64,000 nt of DNA from Nyssa sinensis (GCA_008638375.1 CM018051.1:33515740-33579739); one strand, 5' to 3'. Numbered from the stretch's first letter, positions 37,072 through 49,221 are shown. Notes: generated by a model not told the origin, from the letters alone. Numbers and translations: made by a program.

Positions 37072-39119
37072 TATACCATATACATGTCATGCCCACTGCC
37101 GACACATTTTCATTTCTTTCCATCTTTTCTTGTTTCTTTTTTTTTTCTTTTTGCTTGTTTGCTGCTTAAACATGAGATACTATATATATTATATTATAAT
37201 ATATATTAAACACACACCCCCCCCCCAACGCATGCACCATTTTCATTCCATATTATATTTATTTATTTTTATTTTTCTTATTATTCTATTATTATTATTA
37301 TTTATATTCTACAACGTACACTTGTACATATATGAATTTAGATATATCACTAAATTTGCACTCTACTCATAATTGCATTTTCGACGCTCATTTTGTATTG
37401 GATATTTTTATGTCATCAAATATCCATTTCTTAAAATATCGGCAAGTTTGGCATAAATTTGTGGCTCGATATCGTCATTATTTCTCTTACCAATTTTTGG
37501 TTCCCCTTTTGCTATTTTCTTCGCTTATGCCTTGTTTGACATTTAATTTATTTATTTTAACTCCTTGTGAGTGTAAATTTAATATTTACTCTTTTATGTA
37601 CCAATTTTACGAATCGTAATCGTATTTCATCTTCCCTCGGAGTCGACCTTGATTTTTAAGGTCTCAGAATTATTTTAAAATTGGCATCCATTTCTCGTTT
37701 AATTTCTTAATTATTCTTTTAAGGTCACAATTTAATAATTCGTGACTTACTCATTATTCAATCTGGTCGGAGGTATTACACGCTGTGTGGCTAAATAACT
37801 ATGTGTATCCAAAATGTATATAAGTGTATATAAGTATACACTTGATTATTTTTCTGATTTTCCCACCAAATAACTTAACTCGTGGCAACATCCTTGCTCA
37901 GGTTTTTACTGTTTTGGGGCAGGCTTTCAATCAGCCGTGTGTGTGTGGTGTTTTATGTATATATATATATATGTATATATATCTATGTATATATATTTAA
38001 TATTATAAACACATTAATACATTAGGGTACGCACACACCCCCTCTTACACACCAGTACACTATTATGCACACACACACACTCATATCCAAATGTGTGTGC
38101 ACATGTAAATTTACATACACATATATTTATATACACACATGTATATATATAAGGTAGGTTATAATATCATTATTATTATTTTTACTACTAATAATTAATT
38201 TCTTATGTTTAACAAATTAATTAAATTAAATAAATTAATTATTTTCTCAAGTGCATAATCTTTACATTAATCCTTTATATCCTCGTAATGCGTGCCCAAT
38301 TCTCATACTCGTATCGATGACCGGCGGTTGACATGAAAATATACTTATTACGAAACTGACAAGTTGATGATTGCAACGAAAGTGATGTACAGTCATCCTG
38401 AGTTTTCAGGACTATTACTAAAAATCCGCGCGTCGGGGTCGAAATCGACCCCGTCTCTCAAGGTCTTGATCACCTATTTGTAACCCACGACCCGACGATC
38501 TCCTATTCAGGTTGGGGTGTTACATGCTACCTATATATATGCATGGCAGTGCATGCCTTAGGAAAGAAAAAGGATAGAGAGAAGAAGAAAAAGGAAAGGA
38601 AGGAAGGGGAGAAGCTGAGCAACTATTGCATCTAAAAATCGAGAAGAAAGGTAATCCTTTCTCTATATACCTTCAAGTTTTGATTCAGTTTTAATAGCCT
38701 AAAATGTATGTCTAGACCTAGAAAATCATGAAAAACTGCCATTAGAGGATGTTACGCCCTGAATTTTCACAAACCCGGGGAATGAGTGAAATGAAATAAG
38801 AAAAGTAAAGGAAAGGTCATTAAAGCGAATTCAATTAATTATGCATTCCTTCCTCCATGTTTCCCCAAAATTTTTAAGTCAAGACTTGCCATTTAACTTA
38901 ACCAAAATGGTCTCCTAATGTCACTCAAATGTCCTTCCCAATTAATGTTCAAAATAGTTTAAGTTATATTCAAAAATAGCTCCCAAAACAACCCCAAAGT
39001 CTCTCTAAACAAGCCTTGAAATAATTACCCAAATGGGCCCCAAATGCCCTAGGACATAGGTCAAGAATGGCTCAAGAAGTCCATCAAAAATTGTCTAAGT
39101 AAGCGAGCCAAACATGACC

Positions 39120-39255
39120 CATGTAAGTGGCCAAACTTGGCCCAAAAAGGTTCCTAAAAACAACCCAAAAGGGTGGCCAAACATGGCCCAATATGGTGCC
39201 CAAACGTAGTCCAAAAAGGTGCCTAAACGTGGCTCAAAAAGGTGGCCAAAAGGGC
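39120..39255. repeat. Degenerate ~30 bp tandem repeat in LTR F
   Basis: Repeated units of the type 'gtggccaaacatggcccaaa'. They create a spurious 112-codon minus-strand frame. Confidence 0.7.
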
Positions 39256-40142
39256 AGGTGTCAGGCTGGCAGAATCCTGGGCGTGCAGGGGACGCCGTGG
39301 GCGCGCAGGAGCGCACTCCCAAGGGGGGCGTGGGCACGGTTGCTGGCGACTGGGGGCTGGGCATTGTTTTATTGTAGCGACTAAGAGCTAATTTTTTTAT
39401 TTCTGTATTTTTACTGTTCATGGCTGCGAGCAAATTTCTCTGTTTTCAAAAAAAAAATTCCTTAGTTTTTCAAGCCACTTTTCTTCCATTTTTAGCCCAT
39501 TTCTCCAAGATTTCTAACCCTCCATTTTGAGCACTTTTCTCACCTATTTAAATGATATTTGACACAATTTTTTTTTCCCTTAATTTCACTAAATTTTTGG
39601 ACATAACTTCCTTTGTTTTCTAAGCCTTTTTCCCACCTAATATTCATGATACTTAGTATGTATAAACATGTCATAACCCACCCTCACTCGGTGGCTACAA
39701 TTCATGTAAATTAAACATACATCCCTTGTTTTCAACATACACATCTATTTGTTTCAATATATACATATGATGCTCATTGAATAAAAACATCCTACATGTC
39801 ATTTGAGTTTAAACCCTTACACTTTAAAATGTCCCAAGGCCTATCATCCACTACTTTTTCAAACTGAAATACAAGTCATTTGGGCTTGTGCCCATACATA
39901 AAAAAATATGCCCCAAGGGCCAAATGTCCATTCAATTCCCTTTCCCCTCCTTCCTTTAAGACTTCATCAAGTCTGAAGTACCGGAAGCGTCATCTGTGAT
40001 ATGATATCCCACGAGGGGTCAGCACAATAACTGGTATGACACAATGCTAATGTTATGAACAAATTTTAAGGCGTGACATGTGCAAGTGTACATAAATAAT
40101 CTACATGCCTTCCAATTCATCAACATCATGCAATAGCAATAT

Positions 40143-40290
40143 GTGTGACACACCCATGCAAACTCTATGTCACGCCCATGTCAACTCTATGTCACACCCA
40201 TGTCTCTTTTCACGGATCACCCTCGTTGGATCAATCGAGTACCAATACTTGTTTCACAGATCACTCCCGTTGGGTCAATCAAGCACTAAT
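40143..40290. repeat. Short tandem repeats in LTR F
   Basis: Units of about 21 bp around 'tatgtcacacccatgt' (40143-40205) are followed by two imperfect ~50 bp copies around 'cacggatcac...gttggatcaatc' (40210-40290). Confidence 0.7.
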
Positions 40291-41271
40291 GCAATGGCCA
40301 ATTTTGGGTTTTTCATCACAAGATCTACACCCTCATAATGTATAACACCAAGTGCTCAACCCACACTATGTTTTTAAAGGATTCACCATATGCCAATATG
40401 CCTTGATTTCACCATGCAATAATGCAATCTCAATGAAACATTTCATCAACACATGGAGCATGACTTAAAATATACCTCATTCATAAGGAAAAACATAACT
40501 TCAAATTCACAACACTTTGTCTACATGAATGTAAGTCACAATTCAATAAATTAAACATATGATCAATTTCATGTTCATTACTTTAACAATTTCTCAAAGA
40601 AAATACAAATACACAAACTACCAACTCATGGAATAAATCATAATTCTCAAACCACAAGACTTTCTCTATATAAACAGAAGCTAGAATGCAATGAATCAAA
40701 CATATAAACAAGTTACATGTTCAGCACTTTGACAAATTCTCTAAGATTACAAAATACATAAATCATAACTTTCCAACTACAAGATTTTGTCTACATGAAC
40801 ATAAGTTAGAATACAATGGATTATACATATAGTCATGGTTCATGTTTATTATTTTACCAAATTCCCAAAGAACACATAAGTTCATAAACAACCAACTCTA
40901 AGTTTTCAAAGAGACTACCACCTAATTGATTTTCTAATATCAAGTAAACACCTAAATCATTCAATCATCACATAAAAAGACAAAGAAACTTAAATCTATT
41001 CCTAACTTAGCAAGGTATCATACCTAAAATGATTTTTCTCAAACTGAGGAAGTTGTGTTCGCTGTGCAGCCGAATCGATCGGTGAGAATATGGTCCTTGT
41101 TGAGAGGAACAACTTCCTAGAAGGAACCTTTGTGAAAATCCAAGCCTAAAAGTGTGTTTTGGAAGCTTGAAGATTGAAAAACCTAGTTTTTCTCTTCCCC
41201 TCTCTCTCTCTGCTCGTATTCTGCTCTTCTCCAAACCAGAATTTGATTTTTTTTTTTAACTCTAAGGGTTG

Positions 41272-41279
41272 TATTTATA
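41272..41279 (-). promoter_or_regulatory. TATA box of LTR F
   Basis: The minus strand reads CTATAAATAC. Downstream (lower coordinates) lie a CT/GA-rich leader and a possible donor TTTTAG|GTATGA near 41025. The fragment at 4872-5448 has a degenerate match at the same place. Confidence 0.5.
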
Positions 41280-42449
41280 GTCAAGGGGCAAAGGGGCAAA
41301 ATGACATTTTTGCCATTAATTAATCCAAGGCCCCGTTACATTACAACCCATACCGAAATGCCTCAATTTGACATTTTTCTTTAAGCAAAGTTCTTAATAT
41401 TATTTTAAATAAAAATTTTTCAAAAATAAATTTTCTCCTGTGGCCGGGTTTGGTCGGATCCACTCGGACCACCCAGATGCCTTTTTGGTCTAATTTTTGA
41501 AACTATCTCCGAATAGGCTTAAATTTTTACGAGAGGTGTATTTTAACATTATAAGCATGTTTGTCTTCTGTGACATACTCAAAATATGCTCTTAAATATG
41601 TCTCACATCTAAAAGTACATGTGTAGTGCCTTATCGGCAAACGGTGCATGAATAATGCCCTACCGGCAAAACAAAAAATTTATCCTCATTTTTTAGATCT
41701 CTACAGAGGACCTCAAACTATAGGTCTGAACCAAGTGTAATCAAACGAGTTTTGATGTTTAGGGGCTTAAACTAGACCTCATAAAGGTTCTAAAAACCCT
41801 AGATCGTGACCTAAAAGCCCAAAAGAAGGCCCCCAATTTTCAAGTTACAGCCATGGTACAAACAACCCAACATCATAAAATGAACACCAAAACTCATTTG
41901 GTGATCAAAGTTAAAACCTCCATGAAAAAATAAGAACAACAAGCCAAACCCCTTTGATTTTGGTCAAGAGATGGCCACTTACGAACCTAAAAATCATGGG
42001 GATGAAAAAGCTTCAACCAAGCTTTTGAGATCATCTCCATGCCCCAAACCAACACCAAATTAACCCCCATCATTTTCAGAGACCATAGGATTTAAAAACA
42101 GGCAAAATGGAGTTCTAAAACTCCATCAAATAGAAAGTGTTTGAAACCTGCAACTACGGCAACAAAACGGAGGTCGAGGGAGGAAGAAGATGAACAGGGT
42201 TGGGTGGGTCTCGGGTTGGATCGGGTTCGGGTCAGGAATTGACCCATCACACATACAATTTAAATAGAATGGTGCCGTATTGGGAAGTTTTGTTTTAAAT
42301 TAAGTCTGAATCATATTGTTTGGCAACTAGTTTAAGAAATCTAAATTGATAACTCTGTTTGGAACGGGAATAAGCTATCCGTGTTTTAAAACCTTGTCGA
42401 CCGTTTGGTTTTAGGAAAACTAGAAAAAAGGGAAGGGGCTGTTGCCCTT

Positions 42450-42521
42450 GAGGTTCGAAACCAGACCTGCATGCGTGTGGGAACTTATGCCCCATGTGTG
42501 GACCACTGTGCCACTGTGGCA
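42450..42521 (-). other. tRNA-like module in LTR A2
   Basis: On the minus strand the A box TGGCACAGTGG (42503-42513) and B-box region GGTTTCGAACCT (42451-42462) are 40 nt apart. A TA-rich tract follows. Antisense to the LTR. Confidence 0.5.
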
Positions 42522-45500
42522 CATGTGTTAATATTTATGGAATATAATATATAATATTATATTAAGTAATTAAATTTAATTAATTAATTTAATTATTGTA
42601 ATTAGTCCCGTTACCTAAATAAATTAAAATGATAGTGTAAATTTATTATTTTGGGCATTTTGGACCCAATGGAGGGGGTCTGTTTTATGAGACGGGGTTC
42701 CGAAAAATTAAGACATGTAAAAATATAAAAATTACCATTTTGCCCTTAGTAGTAACTAAGGCCAAATTGAAGTCCGTAAAGCCTAAATTGACTTTCTTCG
42801 ATATTCTGGACTCAATAGTGGAGTCTGTTTTAACAAATAAGATACTTAAAATGATGATATATGAAATTTACTAGTTCTAGAAAATTAAGTTATATGTAGC
42901 ATTGAACTAAGAAATGTTTCCTGATTAATAGGAACTTCGAAAGGGAAAGGAACAATGATCTAATTTCCTATTGAAAGAGAAGGAACTATTTTACAGGTTA
43001 GTGAAACCCGAACTGAGGGTATGCCGGGCCCTAAAAGACTGAGGGTATGCCAAGCCCTAAAAAAAAATGTGCATCAATTATGTTTTGATATCATATCTCT
43101 TATTAAAATCATAGGATGATCATATTTTTCCTATGAATGATCATATGTTTTGCAAGCTTATCAATTGGCTTACGATTGGTTATCTTATGATTTTGGTAGT
43201 ATGACTATTATTGGGCCAGATCCCTATTGATGATCTCACGTACCTTGAATCATTTGATACTCACTTATTCTTAATGTTATAGGATGTGCCTTTGACCTAA
43301 AGGTCATTTCTATTGTTTTACACTTTTGATGATTGGCTATTGTGGCATTCTATTTCTTGACTGGCTAATATGGCATTCTATTTTTTGACTGGCTATCATG
43401 TTATCATATCCTTGATTGTCTTGGATTATGCATTCTATTATATTTCTACACAATATTATTATTGAGAAAAAATGTAGGGACGGTCTGAGGGTAGGCCCCA
43501 CGATCCCAAATCCGTAAAGGGTGGGTTTTAGGTCATGACATCCTCGTTATTTTAATCAATAAATGGGTTACCGACTTTTATCTCCTGGCAGGGTTTATAT
43601 GGCAAGTAATACTAAAAACATGCTTACAAAACATTCTTAACTATCCATGCATCAAAACATTTAAGAATGATATTTATAAAGCATGTCATTCAAAACTTTA
43701 TCATGATAATAAAACATTTGCATAAAACTATAAAGCATAGCATGCAAATGTGAAAAGACAGTAAAAGAACAATAATCAAATGAAAAGCCTCAACTTTAGG
43801 ATTCAGGGCTACTCACCTATAGTCTAGTGTCCACAGTCATTTCCTTATTTGTTTACTAGATATGCCATGACACTTGCCTTATCCTTATTCTTTACTGGTG
43901 ATACGAAATCATGGTTAAAGATATATTAATACTATATCAGTATGCATCTCACTTTAATCATTTGCTTCTTGAGTGTTCATAGTCTCTTTTGGACTTAGTC
44001 TTACAATTTAGGATTCCCTCATGGTCTTTAACTAGGGTTCCTAAAATTTCTTAGTTCATCGTGTGCTTTACTTTAGCCTTTAGAGGCATTTTGATCATTT
44101 ACCTTTTTATGTCTTATATCATTTGGCTCGTCATTTGCCTAAACGAACTTCATTTTTGATTCCAGACAGTCTTTAACTATAAGGCAGTCCTTCTCTTAAT
44201 TTTTGTGTTCATTTGATTGTTTGCTTCAGCCTCAAGGGTAGTTTGGTAATTTTATTATTCATAAACCATGTTTTTGGCACTTAATTATCTCAACAATACT
44301 CATTTTCAAACATAGGGTCTCCTATATGCGTTGGTATAGGTTTTCCTTTATTTTCTACACTCCTCTAGTAGCTTCATTAAGTCTTAAGGACGTATTCATC
44401 ATTTTTTTAGTTTATTATCGGGTCTTATTTCCTTTAAAAGGACATCATCATCAAGTTTGAAATGTCGAAGACAATCAATTTAGCTTTTTTTGGATCTAAA
44501 TTAGCCTATATGTGGCTTATATTAAGTCTAGGGGCATTTTCATAATTTTACACTTTCATGTGGGACCACGTTCGGGTACCCAGATGCTCAGTTTGACCTC
44601 ACTATTGGGTTCAGAGCATCCAAAAAATGTAAAGTATGCCCCTTTTATATTTTCTCAATTTGTCTGGTAGCCCATATAACACTATAGGCAATTTGGGAAT
44701 TTCACATTTCTAGGTCTCTATATTTTGGTATCTCGTTTGACGAAATGGATTTCATTGTTGAGTCAAGAAAGTCAAAAAATGTTAAGGCAGGTACTTTCAT
44801 AATCATTGGAGTTCAATTGCTAGCTTAATCAATGCATTAGGACACAATTAAAATTATTTTAGTTTGTCTGCTCGTATTTTTTGGGCTCTAATTTCATAAA
44901 TCGGACTCTGCCATTGTCTAGAACATCCAAAAACATTGGGTTGGACTCTTCTTGCATTTTAATCAGCCTTCGTTTGGCTTATTTTTGGTTTAAGGGCATT
45001 TTAGTAATTTTTCTTCCTTAAAAAGATTTAAAAATAATTTTTAATTAAATTTCTAGGCAAATCCGAATTAACAAAAAAAATTTGGGGTTATTCTGTAATT
45101 CTTGTAAAAGTCTAAGGTTTCAGAAAACTTAGGAATAAACTGTCTGATATAGTCTTAAAGTAAATGAATCGGTCTCATTTGGTTGAAACCCAACCGATTC
45201 AATTGGACTACCGCGTCATGCTGACGTCAGCATGACCTTAGCTTCTCACCAATTTAAAACAACATCGTCTCTTTTAAATTGAGATCCATTTTAAGATGGG
45301 TCAGGACCCGACCCATATTCGACCTGACTGAACTTTCATCGTCTTCCTTCTGTAGCCCGTCACTATTGCTATAAAACCCTAATTTTTTTCAATTCAATTT
45401 CATGAAATTTTAGCAATGGATTCTCTCTGTTTTCCATACTAATCATCCAATAACATTTCAACAAGAATTTCCTATTTGTTTGAAAGCTTTAGAGCCATTG

Positions 45501-46620
45501 TAGAGCTTAAAATTGAGCTCTTTAATGGTGACTAAGATCATCCCAATCAGGTCCGTTTCTCCATCGTTTCATGCGTGGTTTCGCCTATTGTGCTCCTTTT
45601 GTCAAGGGGTTTCATTCTCTATTCTAAAAATTAAGTTTTGGGGTTGATTCATGTGGTTCAGTCTCAAAATCGAAACCTGCAACTTACATTTTGGGGCTCT
45701 TTTTTCTAGCTTCTTGATTGCGGGTTGGTGGTTTTGAAACCCTTATAAGTCCTAGTTTCATTCCTAAGAATTGAAAATAAATTCGGTTCGCTTTGATTCA
45801 GACCTAGCTTTTTCAAGGTCGGTAATGGTGGTTTCACTCTATTCCTATGGTTTTCCTCATGATTTTCTGCTCATTTATTCACTACTTCTTCATATTCTAA
45901 TTGAATAAGCTGAAATAAACGAAGAAGAATAAAGTAGTTACCTATTCTAGCCATCTTCATCATTTTCTCTCTCCTTGGTCTCCCTTCTTCCAACCCCTTT
46001 TCTTCTAATCTTGCATCCTCTTGGGCTCCTAGAAGCTGCATGCAAGTGTTCTGTTTCCCTTCCCTTCCCTCCCCTCTCTCTCTAGATCTCTAGCTAAACA
46101 CAATGCACATGCAAGGCTGATTTTTTCCTCTTTTGGGGCTCCTTCACATCATGAGATGTATATGAATCATGAGTGTAATACTCCAAAAAAATCTGACATA
46201 ACCGAGACTACACCCCGACTTAAGGAAAATAGACTATCTGACGTTAATAATTTGAAATAACTCAAATACAATAAACCATGATTGGATTAATTATTAGAAA
46301 ATATAAGAATTAATCCAGACCATTAAAATAATATAAGCTCGGGAATTAGATGACCCGGTTAACCAAGTGCCAAGATGGATAAATGGGACCGACGGGAAAA
46401 TTAATTATCCAGATAATATGACTATAAAATAAATTATTAATGGAGACTCAAAATTAATAAAATAAATAATAATGAACCGAGCCCCGACTTTATGGCAATT
46501 TTATCTGCTTATGATAATTTAATATATATATATATATATAAGATTATATATATATATATATATATTATTATAGAATATTATAATTTAGTAGCTTCTCATG
46601 GAAGCTGTTGGAATTAAAAG

Positions 46621-46622
<2 letters not shown>

Positions 46623-46666
<44 letters not shown>
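46623..46666. repeat. (TA)n microsatellite in LTR B'
   Basis: A perfect TA run of about 22 units. Shorter runs are at 46523-46563 and 47053-47076. Confidence 0.9.
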
Positions 46667-46668
<2 letters not shown>

Positions 46669-47549
46669 ATGTGTTTATATGGCAGCTTAGAGAAGCTGCT
46701 AGAAGCATGTGATAAAAAGGGGCTATATTATATAGATATATAAAGACATATAAAAGAAAAAGTAGGAGAAGCTTCTTGAAAAAGCTGGAAGTAGTGGAAG
46801 CACCTGATATGTATATGTGTATCTACGTAATCTCTTGTGGAAACATATGGAGAAACCCAGAAGCTTCCAGACAGTTACAGAAAAATGGAGAAAAGGTGAG
46901 ACAAAGAGGGAAACAGGAACTCCTGAAACGACGTACAGAGATACTGTCACTGTGCATGTCTTCCTCTTCCTGTTTTCTATTATGGCTGCTTTATTCGTAA
47001 TAGAGGTCGCTATTTCTGCAGTAAAGCGTCTCAATCGAAAGAGATGAGATCTATATATATATATATATATATATATTGTGTAAGTGTAGTGGTGCAGAGG
47101 GGACGGAAGTGAACAGGGAGAGAGTGGCGATAGCGGCAGTAACGGTGCAGCCGAGGGATGATAGGAAGTGAGGTGCTGTTCTATGATTGTTGTTGTGATT
47201 TGTTAGAGATTGATAGAGGTATGTATGTGTGTGTAGCGATGTGGCGATGCAGCAGAAGGACGGACGTGCAAAGAATACCCAGTGCGTGAATATTTCGGAT
47301 TTGTGGTTCGGAATTGCGTGTGGATGGGTTCTATGATGTATATGGGTGGCCATGGATTTTGCAATTCAAGGAAAGAAACCAACAACAGCAGAAATGTTTC
47401 GGCAGCAAGAAAAGAAGCAGCGGAGGAAGCCACGGCAATAGATGATGAGACGCTGAACAGATTATATTTTAGATGGTCTCGGATTCAGGTGCGTCTGACT
47501 GGAACTTTGCCATCTCTGCTGATAACGATTGCTGTGAGAATGGAAAAAA

Positions 47550-47733
47550 AAATAAAGGTTTCAGACTTTGGATTGAGTGCTCTTGCTAAATCTAAACATC
47601 AAGATGGGCTGCTCCACACAACCTGTGGGACCCCTGCTTATGTTGCTCTAGAAGTGAATCATAGAAAAGGCTATGAAGAATCCAAAGCTGATATCTGGTC
47701 ATGTGAGGTGATCTTATATGTTTTATTGGTTGA
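47550..47733 (+). pseudogene. Captured protein kinase fragment, CIPK/SnRK3-like
   Basis: The frame reads [20 protein letters not shown], then [12 protein letters not shown], then [15 protein letters not shown]. This is the segment from the DFG metal-binding motif through the APE motif to subdomain IX, and the SALA...[16 protein letters not shown] wording is characteristic of CBL-interacting protein kinases. APE has become ALE, and the usual Gly after WSC is Glu, so the piece is decaying. The nucleotide-binding lobe and the C-terminal NAF domain are missing. It is on the LTR's strand. A host origin is clear; which CIPK gene is not. Confidence 0.8.
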
Positions 47734-47906
47734 CAAATCAGCTCCGACCAGAGCAGCTTGTTGTGAAAGGGAGAGGGCTTTTGTTTGCGGATCAACAATT
47801 AATGGCTAACGAGAATGGCTAACAAGAAGACAGCTGATTTGGTAACAGAATATGTCTTGGATGAAGGGCAGGATCATGCATCTAATGTTGAGAAAGCAGA
47901 TTTTTG

Positions 47907-48057
47907 GGAGGCAGTTTCATACTTGTGATTTTGTGCTAGATCATCAATCTGTTTCACGGCAGCAGGCTATTGTCGTTCATCACAAGAATGAGAGCATTTA
48001 TGTAATTGATTTGGGATCTGCACATGGAACATTTGTTGCAAATGAGCGAATGCTTTG
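47907..48057 (+). pseudogene. Captured FHA-domain fragment, NIPP1-like
   Basis: The frame reads GRQFHTCDFVLDHQSVSRQQ and then IYVIDLGSAHGTFVANER, followed by a stop. This is an FHA (phosphothreonine-binding) domain core with the GR, SxxH and HGT landmarks. The His of SRQH is Gln here. The wording is that of the plant homologue of nuclear inhibitor of protein phosphatase 1. Only about 50 residues are present, with no introns inside. It follows the kinase piece by about 170 bp on the same strand. Confidence 0.75.
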
Positions 48058-48475
48058 AAGCGAGCGTAAATACTAGGTGTTGGGCAAGTTCACAGGGGAA
48101 GCTTATTGTGTTTGGGTATCCTTTTCAAGTTGATTTGGCCCTTCAGAGGAACAGGCAAGTTGTTGGCAGGAGATTATTGAGGGCAATTTAAGAGATAGCT
48201 GCTTCAAGATAAAGGCAATTCCTGAAGAGAGTGCCAACATAGCTGCAATCAATTAGCTTGATGCTATGGGAATCTGCTCGGTTGAGGACTGCTGTCCTTG
48301 CAAGGAATCCAAGTATTGTTGCAGGGAATTTCAGAAGGGGAAGAAGTAGCAGCAAGCGGAGCTACTGTTGTAGCAGCAATCGGAGCTGTTATTGCAGCAC
48401 CTGCTGCGGCAGTTATGGAAGCAGCAGATGAGTCTAATGATGCAAATTCAGGTGGAGATGGCTCACTCAATTTCA
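48058..48475 (+). other. Unassigned, probably captured sequence between FHA and polymerase fragments
   Basis: The stretch is CAG/GCA-rich with open pieces such as QVDLALQRNRQVVGRRLLRA (near 48130-48187) and an Ala-rich run (near 48360-48425). It differs in composition from the AT-rich LTR. I do not recognise these pieces. Confidence 0.35.
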
Positions 48476-48606
48476 AGCAGAGAAGTTATTATCCGTTCAT
48501 CTAGAGTGTTGACTAAGCTTGAAACTTTATTCAAAAACTTAATGGCCATCCTTCGGGATGATGTTATCTGTTATGATGGCACAATGAGGAATGTATGTAG
48601 TAATTC
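48476..48606 (+). pseudogene. NRPE1: Captured RNA polymerase V (or IV) largest-subunit fragment
   Basis: The frame reads REVIIRSSRVLTKLETLFKN, then LMAILRDDVICYDGTMRNVC and SNS. The YDGTVRN block is conserved in RPB1-type largest subunits. The 'TLFKNLMAILRD' and 'RNVCSNS' wording is that of the plant-specific Pol V subunit NRPE1 and not of Pol II or Pol IV, as far as I recall. Similarity stops abruptly after VCSNS, as if at an exon end. About 43 codons are kept, with substitutions. Pol V acts in RNA-directed DNA methylation. The piece cannot make a working polymerase. Confidence 0.7.
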
Positions 48607-49221
48607 GAACCCAATGGTACCAACATCAGGCTGATGATTATTGAGGTTATGCATGGAAGTACCTAACGCGTTTGAAGGATATCTGTGAATGGAGATAAGC
48701 ATAAATTGTGAGTAACTCGGACTCCTGACTTAGTGTATATTTTCTGCTCTATCTAGATTCATATACTATACTGCTCTATATGCTGAACTGTTTTTATGCA
48801 CAGTACTGTTTTAATGCATATGCTTTCATGCATACTTGTTGTACTACATTACTTGTGGCATGATTCTGTTCTGTCTTGCCTTCTGATATATCTTGTTGAT
48901 TTTGTTCGAGTTTGTTGTTTTGTTACCCGTCCTTGGAGTGCAATCCATTGTACGGTTTAGAAAGTTGCCTTTGGTTGGTCGCATTGTCAGTCGGGAGATC
49001 GGCAAAGCAGCTAATTGGCATTACATCTTTGGCATCCGAGTAGGGTGGGGTGCGGGATGTGACAATGAGGCTTGGTGCATGTGTTTTTATTGGCTAACAT
49101 GTTGGTGCAATAGGGTGATGACACCTCACTTTTTGCAAGAAAACCCCATCATATTTTATGGTTTATATATATATATATATCTATATATATATATATATGA
49201 CGTGGCTATTATAGCACAAAA

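Larger units (their letters stand above)
29541..37780 (-). mobile_element. Solo LTR, minus strand (family C relative), with nested LTR C copy 3
   Basis: On the plus strand it begins TGTCACGACCCGAAACCC and ends GTCGGAGGTATTACA. The flanking pentamers are CTCTG (29536-29540) and CGCTG (37781-37785), a TSD with one mismatch. Its own DNA is 29541-29929 and 33956-37780 (about 4.2 kb). About 35790-36560 does not match the other C LTRs. Confidence 0.7.
9243..38524 (-). mobile_element. Outer solo LTR, minus strand (family C'), with nested elements
   Basis: On the plus strand it begins TGTCACGACCCGAAATCC (the inverse of the usual LTR end) and finishes GGTTGGGGTGTTACA. It is flanked by TSD TGCTA at 9238-9242 and 38525-38529. 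Its own DNA is 9243-11289, 14589-15386, 29215-29540 and 37786-38524, about 3.9 kb. The rest is later insertions, each with its own TSD. The joins read through cleanly against other C copies (for example 15386 to 29215 parallels about 25150-25210). No internal coding region remains, so it is a solo LTR. Confidence 0.85.
38750..41705 (-). mobile_element. Solo LTR F, minus strand, TSD GAGGA
   Basis: TGTTACGCCCTGAATTTTC to ATCTCTACA on the plus strand, 2956 bp, with TSD GAGGA at 38745-38749 and 41706-41710. Minus orientation is supported by a TATA box at 41272-41279 with a leader-like stretch after it, and by the CGGGTTTGTGAAAATTCAGGGCGTAACA-type end. No internal region remains. Confidence 0.8.
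38651..42931 (+). other. Putative LTR intron (A2), interrupted by LTR F
   Basis: Donor GAAAG|GTAATCC at 38651; acceptor TTAATAG|GAAC at 42931. About 1320 nt remain once LTR F and one TSD are removed. A 65 nt segment then ends at a second donor ACAG|GTTAGTG (42997). Confidence 0.45.
8742..43540 (+). mobile_element. 3' LTR of gypsy element A2, split by nested insertions
   Basis: The LTR is present in three pieces: 8742-9242, 38530-38749 and 41711-43540 (about 2.55 kb). Everything between is inserted. It starts TGTCATATCCC after the polypurine tract and ends GGTTTTAGGTCATGACA. Piece joins are proven by TSDs TGCTA (outer minus LTR) and GAGGA (LTR F). Its end resembles that of LTR A ('gtagggacgg...gggtgggttt'). 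It contains a tRNA-like module at 42450-42521 and a GT-AG block (38651-42931, about 1.3 kb once LTR F is removed). Confidence 0.8.
46174..49064 (+). mobile_element. Solo LTR B' with captured host gene fragments, TSD ATGAG
   Basis: TGTAATACTCC to GGGTGCGGGATGTGACA, 2891 bp. TSD ATGAG lies at 46169-46173 and 49065-49069. The last 400 bp match LTR B ('tttgcctttggttggtcgc', 'gtagggtggggt'), and 'gagataagcataaattgtgagtaac' matches B's second donor region. The middle (about 47280-48640) is unlike B and holds pieces of several host genes. Confidence 0.85.

Noticed and set aside
29536..37785. Perfect TSD for the minus LTR 29541-37780
   Set aside because: The pentamers CTCTG and CGCTG differ at one base, so the pairing is probable and not proven.
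39095..39433. 112-codon minus-strand frame with repeated PFG/FLG units
   Set aside because: It is made by a ~30 bp tandem repeat in LTR F; other frames through the repeat are open as well.
47282..47809. A 175-codon kinase gene
   Set aside because: Only the DFG-to-subdomain IX part is present, key residues are changed, and it lies inside an LTR; it is a captured fragment.
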